From assembly GCA_018061525.1 (NCBI GenBank), contig JAGOUB010000010.1, forward strand, positions 1 through 16,186: a stretch of 16,186 nucleotides of DNA. Reading direction: 5' to 3'. The notes beneath the pieces were generated by a model. That model saw nothing but the letters and a program-made list of their open reading frames with translations. It ran no database searches and was not told where the DNA came from. Origin of the DNA: Candidatus Peribacteraceae bacterium. Its GTDB lineage: Bacteria > Patescibacteriota > Gracilibacteria > Peribacterales > Peribacteraceae. The stretch's first letter is position 1. Each line of letters starts with the position of its first letter. Shown one piece after another: positions 7,701 through 13,559 of this stretch. Made by a program: the position numbers and the translations under genes.

Positions 7701-8600
7701 GCCCACACCGGCGACCTGCAACTCTTCACCGTCTTCTGCGAGGGCACCGACCGCTCCAGCTGGAAGATCCGCATCGCCGGCGCCCAGCGCCAGTTCTACT
7801 ACCGCGGCAAGCAGCAGATGAACAGCGTGAACTACAGCGACCCGCGCATTATCGACTTCGCCGAGTTCTGCAAGAAGTACCCCGGCACCGCCGCCGGCCT
7901 CGAGCCGCACCTTAAAGAGTTGGAGGTCGCCCGCCAGAAGCGGAAGGACGAGTTTGAGAAGCTGAAGGCCGACTACATCAGGGCCAACGAGGGCGAACGC
8001 ATGAAGGAACTCGACAAGGTCATCATCTACCGTTCAGTGCAGATGACCGATCGCTTCGGCGGTCCCGCCTACGACCGCGACCGTAAGCCGATCTTCACGC
8101 AGGTGCCGGTCGGCAACGCCAAGAAGCTGCTAGAGCAGGTGAAGGAGCTCCGGCCCAAGCTGGAGAAGCAGCTGGAGGAGACAGGCCTCAGCTACGACCG
8201 CGCCCAGCGCCTGAAGCAATCGTTCGACGACAAGTTCGTGGCCATGGCCAAGGACTCGGACATCCAGAAGGAGTGCCAGAAGTTCGGCGTGAACCCGTAC
8301 TTCGTCTGCATGCGGGTCTTCACGCAGCTCGACGAGCTTAAGGCCACCGCCGCCGAGTGGGACAAGCTCAAGGCGGGGGACTACTGGGAGAAGAACTACC
8401 CGCCGTTTGTGAAGAAGGACCTACTGCCGATGCTCGCGCGCTTCACCGACAAGGAGTTCACGGCCATGCGCACGGCTACCAGCCTCGAGCGTCTCCTGAT
8501 GGTCGAGAAGATGCTTAAGGAGCAGGGTGAGAACGCCCTGCGCGCCAAGCTGGAGAAGGACGCGACCGACCACGCCGAGAAGGCGATGAAGGGCCGCTGA
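4731..8600 (+). CDS. Unrecognised giant helical protein, copy 1 of a tandem paralogue pair, 1289 aa
   Basis: The frame runs from ATG 4731 (GGAGGT nine bases upstream) to TGA 8600. A short Pro/Ala-rich N-terminus (1-24) leads into helical charged regions (25-210). A conserved block with YEVDC and FPADCTEEELNQF follows (about 231-258). A central region (about 430-515) holds three hydrophobic stretches, around VTVLLWGMYM, FASFIMVGKA and WVLFAIGMTVAFA. Residues 777-821 are identical in copy 2. A beta-like segment (about 995-1045) contains GAQRQFYYRG. The C-terminal part is helical, with a KECQKFGVNPYFVC cysteine pair. There is no signal peptide. It lies 23 nt after the coiled-coil gene, so it is probably the last gene of the operon. 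No terminator is seen in the 279 bp that follow. Cytosolic, peripheral or pore-forming roles are all possible; nothing visible decides between them. Confidence 0.88.
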   Translation: MRPTHKNSPVETPKAAPAAAPDSFVAQRLRLQEKLSKQPEVLTGELKVFHDFLSRGRTQSAPYVATRGQLDDLKTTWDALQAAGHMDGDKLQEMFGQIEQLLASLEQKDGEGAKKKIELLLALPIVKAAIAHETAYAKVMADNVASVSAYSGAKGPEAEEAIRFLFAEGKPLPPPAGAKPELTKEFEGLTDEAKAMRAALAPALRQPAPEPVATAGEALLAFAKRRQKYEVDCRAAGREIFLKEMGFPADCTEEELNQFIVSLARPVLPPAQARDPKVRTKPAVLAQYAKLNEERVTVSNRVALAMRRNLGGEVGKNQVEGVVTYLVNRDIYERKVIQQPQADNDQWLLYMGVIVNEAAEEVLEEWLSWEAVNKRTLQKIPILRDLAPAARVGLIKGWEQVCAQMGKVGVPVETLGKLLGFMNKMPLGGKFWAELLAIESPVTVLLWGMYMHESPNKVKATMQFASFIMVGKATSKAAVAAGNALRAMGILKAAPKNPWVLFAIGMTVAFASQDTIEKLCTWADKNIPESATKDVVGNILATVSGDFAIGGIEELAEISGVSTVDPDRDFRNYMTRPANLASPSGMLTGDYYHTVDDWNKRVDQAVAKGGSESPIALKLWELRKIGDVKEWAKAQSVTLHIHVTSLAGQERELEAGLKAAGAFADGDTLGGLELATRDGGKAVRNDNLVRYALAGTGSEAPGLKKAREYFDGLAAKAGGAAKVNDPLFTAYQGYRELLTETAKDVSLANYLGVYDRKTWLGDLANYNGDHAAPTDFVRSGLVQSIADAMRRNRAVSRSSYPDMKPEQYGAELAKALKTEQKLSIVDSLGQDFEALYKEYKGPGINIFQGAQSLNVPNITIRDELFQLMAQVNAATKDLQTSLTKDVADALLADTYSALQQLASSREIVTSEQIRAIRTKLTEAVLKAKVGTQKLWKAATADRFEKLKAPLLIQGDLPGEATVDGRPVDWVRSFLHQEASYSANFHVLQSQAHTGDLQLFTVFCEGTDRSSWKIRIAGAQRQFYYRGKQQMNSVNYSDPRIIDFAEFCKKYPGTAAGLEPHLKELEVARQKRKDEFEKLKADYIRANEGERMKELDKVIIYRSVQMTDRFGGPAYDRDRKPIFTQVPVGNAKKLLEQVKELRPKLEKQLEETGLSYDRAQRLKQSFDDKFVAMAKDSDIQKECQKFGVNPYFVCMRVFTQLDELKATAAEWDKLKAGDYWEKNYPPFVKKDLLPMLARFTDKEFTAMRTATSLERLLMVEKMLKEQGENALRAKLEKDATDHAEKAMKGR
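4803..8597 (+). repeat. Paralogous coding block, copy 1 (partner 8880-12725)
   Basis: From the Phe-Val-Ala-Gln-Arg motif onward this block aligns with 8880-12725. No gap is needed for at least the first 753 residues, since position 25 here matches position 1 of the GTG-initiated copy 2, and 777 matches 753. Later differences include short insertions in copy 2. DNA similarity is patchy: 7059-7193 differs from 11136-11270 at only 7 of 135 positions, all silent. Confidence 0.85.
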
Positions 8601-8724
8601 TCGGGTTCTATCCGGCGTTTGTCGCTTCTAGATGCAGGTTTTTCGCCATCTGGCCGGTGATGTGCGCCTTCACGGGGCTACGGGCGCAGGGATGCGCAGG
8701 ATTTCCCCTAGAGGTAGGTCCTCA

Positions 8725-8753
8725 TTGAAATACAGGCCAGAAACTGGTATAAT
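8725..8753 (+). promoter_or_regulatory. Strong candidate promoter of the second giant paralogue
   Basis: TTGAAA (8725-8730), a 17-bp spacer and a perfect TATAAT (8748-8753) with an upstream TGG, making an extended -10. Transcription should start near 8760. From the -35 to about 12 bases past the -10 it matches the 442-470 promoter at 30 of 43 positions, including GGnTnGATTTnTC downstream of the -10. The rest of the 8601-8760 gap holds only an imperfect hairpin (8663-8668 with 8683-8688) without a T run, so no convincing terminator precedes this promoter. Confidence 0.8.
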
Positions 8754-8773
8754 GGGTAGATTTATCACTTTTT

Positions 8774-8879
8774 AGGGTCACGCCAAATGGACGCCTAAAA
8801 CCCTGAAGAGGGGAGTGACACTTCCCCAACAGTCCTGGAGACCCCCACATCCCAACCGGCACCGGCTCCTGAGTCCTTT
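8774..8879 (+). other. Leader of the second paralogue: ribosome-site-like sequences without a usable start
   Basis: AGGG (8774-8777) sits nine bases before ATG 8787. This ATG is in frame with the large gene but reads ATG GAC GCC TAA and stops at once. From 8799 onward the frame is open. GAGGGGAGTGA (8808-8818) matches the ribosome site of copy 1, but the ATG that follows it there is absent here. The codons between 8820 and 8880 encode a Thr-Ser-Pro-Thr-Val-Leu-Glu-Thr-Pro stretch resembling copy 1's N-terminus, so translation probably begins upstream of GTG 8880. In-frame candidates are CTG 8835 or a noncanonical codon. Confidence 0.6.
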
Positions 8880-11800
8880 GTGGCGCAGCGCGTACGCTTG
8901 CAAGAAAAGCTGGGTCGGCGCACCGAGGCCCTGACCGGGGACTTAAAAGTCTTCCACGAGTTCCTCTCGCGCGGACGCATCCTGTCCGCACCGTATGTGG
9001 CCACGCGTCCGCAGCTCGCTGAGCTCACAAAAACCTGGGACGCACTCCAAGCTGCCGGCCACACGAACCCCGAGAAACTCCAAGAGATGTTCGGCCAGAT
9101 CGAACAACTCGTCTCCGCCTTGGAGGTGAAGGATACCGAGACGGCCAAGAAGAAGCTTGAGCTGCTCATGGCCCTGCCGATCGTGCAGGCGGCCATCGCC
9201 CACGAGAAGAAGTACGGCGAGGTGATGGAAGCCAACGTGGTGAGCGTCGCCGCCTATGCCGATGTCGAGGCACCCAAGAACGCCGAGGCCATTCGCTTCC
9301 TCTTCGGCATCGGCAAGCCGCTGCCGCCCCCTGCGGGCGCCCCGGCCGAACTGACCAAGGAGTACGAGGCGCTCGCCGAGCTCGCCAAGACCAACCGCGC
9401 CGCGCTCGCGCCGGGCCTCCGTCAGCCGCCGCCCGAGAAGTCGCCCGACGCCGGCAAGCAGCTCGTCGAGTTCGCCGCGCGCTATGCGAAGTACGAGGTC
9501 GACTGTCGCACTGAGGGTCGCAAGATCTTCCTGAAAGAGATGGGCTTCCCCGCCGACTGCACCGAGGAGGAGCTCAACCAATTCATCATCTCGTTGGCCC
9601 GTCCGGTTCTGCCGCCCGCGCAGGCGCGCGATCCCGCCGCGCGCACCAAGCCGGCGGTGCTGGCCCAGTACGCCAAGCTCAACGAGGAGCGTGTCTCGGT
9701 CTCCAACCGCGTGGCTCTGGCCATGCGCCGCAACCTCGGCGGCGAAGTGGGCAAGAACCAGGTGGAGGGCATTGTCACGTTCCTCGTGAATCGCGACATC
9801 TACGAGCGCAAAGTCATCAAACAGCCCCAGGCCGACAACGACCAGTGGCTCCTCTACATGGGCGTGATCGTGAACGAGGCGGCCGAGGAAATCTTGGAGG
9901 AATACATCAGCTGGGAGGCCGTGAACAAGCGCACGCTCCAGAAGATCCCGATCCTGCGCGATCTCGCTCCCGCTACTCGCACCGCCGTCATTAAAGGTTG
10001 GGAGCAGGTCTGCGCCCAGATGGGCAAGGTCGGCATGCCGGTCGAGACGCTCGGCAAGCTTTTTGGCGCGTTCAATCGCATGCCACTCGGCCCCAAGTTC
10101 TGGGGCGAACTGCTGGCCATCGAGAGCCCGGTGACCGTGCTGCTCTGGGGTCTCTACATGCACGAATCGCCCAACAAGGTGAAGGCCACCATGCAGTTCG
10201 CGTCGTTCATCATGGTGGGCAAGGCCACGTCCAAAGCCGCTCTGGCCGCGGGCAACGCCCTGCGCGTCGCCGGTATCCTGAAGCATGCGCCCAAGAATCC
10301 TTACGTGCTCTTCGCCATCGGCATGGGCGTGGCCTTCGCCTCGCAGGACACTATCGAGAAGGTTTGCACCTGGGCCGACAAGAACATTCCCGAGTCGGCC
10401 ACCAAAGACGTGGTGGGCAATCTGCTCGCCACCATTTCCGGTGACTTTGCCTTTGGCGGCCTGGAAGAACTGGCCGAGATCACGGGCGTCTCCACCGTCG
10501 ATCCGGACCGCGACTTCCGCAACTACATGACTCGCCCGGCCAACCTGGCCTCGCCTTCAGCCATGTTGACCGGCGACTACTACCACACCGTCGACGACTG
10601 GAATAAGCGCGTGGACCAGACGATTGCCAAGGGTGAAAAGGAGAGCCCGATCGCGCTCAAGCTCTGGGAGCTCCGCAAGATCGGCGACGTGAAGGAGTGG
10701 GCCAAGGCCCAGTCCGTCCCGCTGCACATCCACGTCACCTCGCTGGCCAGCCAGGAGAGCGAACTGGAGTCGGGACTCAGGGCGGCCGGCGCCTTCAGCG
10801 ACGGCGATGCGCTGGGTGGCCTGGAACTCGCCACCCGCGACGGCGGCAAAACCGTGCGCAACGACAACCTGGTGCGTTACGCCTGGTCCGGCACCGGCAA
10901 AGACGCGCCTGGTCTCAAGAAGGCGGCCGCCTACTTCGACGGCTTAATCGAGAAGGCCGGCAGTGCGGCCAAGGTGACCGACCCGCTCTTCAAGGCTTAC
11001 CAGGGCTACCGCGACCTGCTGGGCGAGGTGGCTAAAGATGTGAGCCTTTGTAACTACCTCGAGGTCTACGACCGGAAGACGTGGCTCAATGATCTCAAGG
11101 CCTACGGCGGCAATCACGTTGATCCCACTGATTACGTCCGCTCGGGCCTGGTGCAGAGCATCGCCGATGCCATGCGCCGCAACCGCGCCGTCTCGCGCTC
11201 GTCCTACCCGGACATGAAGCCCGAGCAGTACGGCGCCGAGTTGGCCAAGGCCCTCAAGACCGAGCAGAAGATCAGCCTCATCGACTCCGTCGGCCAGGAC
11301 TTCGAGACGCTCTACAAGGAGTGGAAGGGTCCCGGCATCAACATCTTCAAGGGCGCCCAGTCGCTGAACATCCCGAGTATCTCCATCCGCGACGAGCTCT
11401 TCCAGCTCATGATGCAGATCCACGCGGCTACCAAGGAGCTGGGCGAGTCGCTCTCAAAGGATGTGGCCGACGCACTCCTGGCCGACGCCTATTCGGCTGT
11501 GCAGCAGCTGGCCAGCTCGCGCGAGATCATCACCAGCGCGCAGCTCCGGGCTATCCGTACCAAGCTCAGTGAAGCCGTGCTCAAGGGCAAGGTGAGCGCC
11601 CAGAAAGTCTGGAAGCCAAATGTGGGCGACCGCTTCCGCATCGGTTCCGCGCCGCTGTTGGTGCAGGGTGACCTGCCCGGTCTACTCGACATGGACGCCG
11701 GCCTCAACGGCCGCCAGACCGTCGACTACGTTCGATCGTTTGTGAACCAAGAGGCAAAGAGCGAGAGCGACAGTCTGCATCTCCTTCAAAGTCGCAGTGA

Positions 11801-12725
11801 GACGGGTGACCTACAACTGTTCTCCTTCGATTGCCGCAGCAGCGACCGCTCGCGCTGGCATGTCCGTTTTGCCGGTGCTCAGCGCCAGTTCTACTATCGC
11901 GGCCGCCAGCAGGTGAACAGTGTCACCTACACGCCGTCGCGTGATCTCACGTTCGCCGATTTCTGCAAAACGTACCCCGGCAGCGCTGCCGGGTTGGAGG
12001 AGCAATTCAAAGTGATCGAAGCCCGTGAAAAGAAGCGCGAAGAAGACAGCAAGAGCCTCGAGACCAAGCGCGACGAGGAAAAGGCCAAGCTCAAGAGTGA
12101 ATACATCAGCGCCAACGAAGGTGAGCGCATGAAGGGCCTAGAGAAAGTCATCCTGTATCGCTCCGTGCCCGCCTATGACCGCCTTGGTGCGCCGCTGCTC
12201 GACCGTGATCGTCGGCCGATCTATAACCAGGTACCCATCGGCAATGCGAAAGATCTCCTCGCCGGTGCGAAGGAGCTCCGGCCCAAGCTGGAAGAGCAAC
12301 TCAAAGAGACGCGCTTCAGCTACGACCAGGGCATCCGCCTGAGTGAATTGGTCGAGGGCAAGCTTCTCAGTATGTCCAAGGACTCTAACATCCAGAAGGA
12401 GTGCGAGAAGTTCGGCACGAATGCGTATTACGTCTGCATGGATGTGTACCAATCGCTCGCCAAGCACAAGGCGACGGCCGCCGAGTACGAGCGCCTCAAG
12501 GCGGGCGATTACTGGGAGAGAAATTTCCCGCCGTTCGTGAAGAAAGAGCTCCTCCCGCTGCTCGATCGCCTCAATGAGAAGGAAATGACAGCGCTCAAAA
12601 CGGCCCTCGCGCTCAAGCGCCTCACCGAGTTTGAGAAGATGCTCAACGAGAAGGGCGCCGGTGCGCTCCGCGAAGGACTCGAGAAAGACGCTACGGCCCA
12701 TGCCGAGAAGATCGCCGGCTGGCGC
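8880..12725 (+). repeat. Paralogous coding block, copy 2 (partner 4803-8597)
   Basis: This is the second copy of the tandem duplication. It ends where copy 1 stops: HAEKAMKGR in copy 1 corresponds to HAEKIAGWR here. Beyond this point copy 2 continues for about 239 residues with no counterpart in copy 1. Either copy 1 lost its C-terminal domain or copy 2 gained one. Confidence 0.85.
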
Positions 12726-13445
12726 CTTGAGGTACGCGCCGCCTGTCAGAGCAACGCGCTCCGCCTCCTGCCAGTTGCGCCGGGTTCTAAGGAATACGTC
12801 ACGGTCGGCGGATTCAACGATCCCAAGGGTGAGAAGTGGATCGTCCTCAGTAAGCCGACGGGCTATAAGTCCGGCGATGACAGCAATGAGATCAACACCG
12901 TCTCATCCAAGATCCACCAGCCTGACGATGACCGGAAGCATTACCTCCGCTACTACCGCATCAAGGCGAAGGACGTGGCCGATCCCACTACGCTCAACTT
13001 TGCGGATATCGAAAAGAACACTGGCTGGGAGAAGATCACGATGGACAGCGACATGCTCTATTCCGACTTGGGCGACGACTGGAAGCGCTTGGCCAAGCAC
13101 GTGCTCCTCAACGACCACAGCGGCGGTACCTCGGCCCACCTTTACCGCATTCTCAATCTTTTCCCGTACCAAATCGCCTGGAGCGACCGCAGCAACGCTA
13201 AAGAAAAATTGCATAACGGACTCTGGAGCTTGAGCGTCTTCGTGAAGGATGATGCGGTGTTTTACGAGAAGCTTATCTCGACCCTTATCGAGTTGAAAAC
13301 TGGCGACGAAAAGGGGACCACCTGGGGCGGCGTCAATAAGATTTATCGTTCCATCTACCTCAATTACACCGCCTGGGGCATGAGTGGGACCGTTCGCGGC
13401 GAGCCGGAGACCGTCGTCCAGATGGTCTCGCGCGTGCTCCGCTGA
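8880..13445 (+). CDS. Unrecognised giant helical protein, copy 2, with C-terminal extension, 1521 aa (start uncertain)
   Basis: The frame is open from 8799 to TGA 13445. GTG 8880 is the first conventional start but has no ribosome site, and homology to copy 1 extends upstream of it. Residues 1-1282 are paralogous to the 1289-aa protein, with the same conserved cysteines, the same central hydrophobic segments (about 406-490) and the same GAQRQFYYRG segment (near 1005). Copy 2 has an extra run of about 11 charged residues near 1045-1060 (EEDSKSLETKRDEEKAKLKS). Residues 1283-1521 are absent from copy 1. They include RYYRIK (1357-1362) followed by a LNFAD motif, which echoes FYYRG…LTFAD upstream, and a Trp/Tyr-rich end (GTTWGGVNKIYRSIYLNYTAWG). 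The gene has its own promoter. It is probably functional, since the frame is intact throughout. The family is not recognised. Confidence 0.85.
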   Translation: MAQRVRLQEKLGRRTEALTGDLKVFHEFLSRGRILSAPYVATRPQLAELTKTWDALQAAGHTNPEKLQEMFGQIEQLVSALEVKDTETAKKKLELLMALPIVQAAIAHEKKYGEVMEANVVSVAAYADVEAPKNAEAIRFLFGIGKPLPPPAGAPAELTKEYEALAELAKTNRAALAPGLRQPPPEKSPDAGKQLVEFAARYAKYEVDCRTEGRKIFLKEMGFPADCTEEELNQFIISLARPVLPPAQARDPAARTKPAVLAQYAKLNEERVSVSNRVALAMRRNLGGEVGKNQVEGIVTFLVNRDIYERKVIKQPQADNDQWLLYMGVIVNEAAEEILEEYISWEAVNKRTLQKIPILRDLAPATRTAVIKGWEQVCAQMGKVGMPVETLGKLFGAFNRMPLGPKFWGELLAIESPVTVLLWGLYMHESPNKVKATMQFASFIMVGKATSKAALAAGNALRVAGILKHAPKNPYVLFAIGMGVAFASQDTIEKVCTWADKNIPESATKDVVGNLLATISGDFAFGGLEELAEITGVSTVDPDRDFRNYMTRPANLASPSAMLTGDYYHTVDDWNKRVDQTIAKGEKESPIALKLWELRKIGDVKEWAKAQSVPLHIHVTSLASQESELESGLRAAGAFSDGDALGGLELATRDGGKTVRNDNLVRYAWSGTGKDAPGLKKAAAYFDGLIEKAGSAAKVTDPLFKAYQGYRDLLGEVAKDVSLCNYLEVYDRKTWLNDLKAYGGNHVDPTDYVRSGLVQSIADAMRRNRAVSRSSYPDMKPEQYGAELAKALKTEQKISLIDSVGQDFETLYKEWKGPGINIFKGAQSLNIPSISIRDELFQLMMQIHAATKELGESLSKDVADALLADAYSAVQQLASSREIITSAQLRAIRTKLSEAVLKGKVSAQKVWKPNVGDRFRIGSAPLLVQGDLPGLLDMDAGLNGRQTVDYVRSFVNQEAKSESDSLHLLQSRSETGDLQLFSFDCRSSDRSRWHVRFAGAQRQFYYRGRQQVNSVTYTPSRDLTFADFCKTYPGSAAGLEEQFKVIEAREKKREEDSKSLETKRDEEKAKLKSEYISANEGERMKGLEKVILYRSVPAYDRLGAPLLDRDRRPIYNQVPIGNAKDLLAGAKELRPKLEEQLKETRFSYDQGIRLSELVEGKLLSMSKDSNIQKECEKFGTNAYYVCMDVYQSLAKHKATAAEYERLKAGDYWERNFPPFVKKELLPLLDRLNEKEMTALKTALALKRLTEFEKMLNEKGAGALREGLEKDATAHAEKIAGWRLEVRAACQSNALRLLPVAPGSKEYVTVGGFNDPKGEKWIVLSKPTGYKSGDDSNEINTVSSKIHQPDDDRKHYLRYYRIKAKDVADPTTLNFADIEKNTGWEKITMDSDMLYSDLGDDWKRLAKHVLLNDHSGGTSAHLYRILNLFPYQIAWSDRSNAKEKLHNGLWSLSVFVKDDAVFYEKLISTLIELKTGDEKGTTWGGVNKIYRSIYLNYTAWGMSGTVRGEPETVVQMVSRVLR

Positions 13446-13487
13446 ACAGCTCCGCGCCTGTTCCGGATGGCATAGGGGCTATTTTTT
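13444..13487 (+). terminator. Weak candidate terminator after the second giant gene
   Basis: GAACAG (13444-13449, overlapping the stop codon) can pair with CTGTTC (13458-13463) across an 8-base loop. A run of six T lies at 13482-13487, but 18 bases beyond the stem, and a small ATAG/CTAT hairpin abuts it (13472-13482). Neither is a textbook intrinsic terminator. It is listed because it is the only T run after a hairpin in the gap between the 1521-aa gene and gyrA. Confidence 0.3.
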
Positions 13488-13527
13488 GAGCCAGGATGGC
13501 GGATTCTTCCCCCCTAACCGGGCGCTC

Positions 13528-13536
13528 TGGTAGACT
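13528..13536 (+). promoter_or_regulatory. Possible extended -10 of the gyrA promoter
   Basis: TGGTAGACT (13528-13536) has the TG extension and a 4-of-6 match to TATAAT, and resembles the TGGTAYAAT of the two stronger promoters. Only a poor -35 (TTCCCC, 13507-13512, 18-bp spacer) is present. Transcription would start near 13543, leaving a G-free leader of about 17 nt with no Shine-Dalgarno motif before ATG 13560. Confidence 0.4.
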
Positions 13537-13559
13537 GCCGCGGTCACCCACTTTTCCCC

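Noticed and set aside
8663..8688. TGCGCC/GGCGCA hairpin after the first giant gene as a terminator
   Set aside because: The loop is 14 bases and no T run follows. It may be chance pairing in GC-rich DNA.
8787..8798. A four-codon leader peptide (ATG GAC GCC TAA) as an attenuator
   Set aside because: It has a plausible ribosome site, but no regulatory codons and no alternative hairpins or terminator follow. It is recorded only as part of the start-site puzzle.
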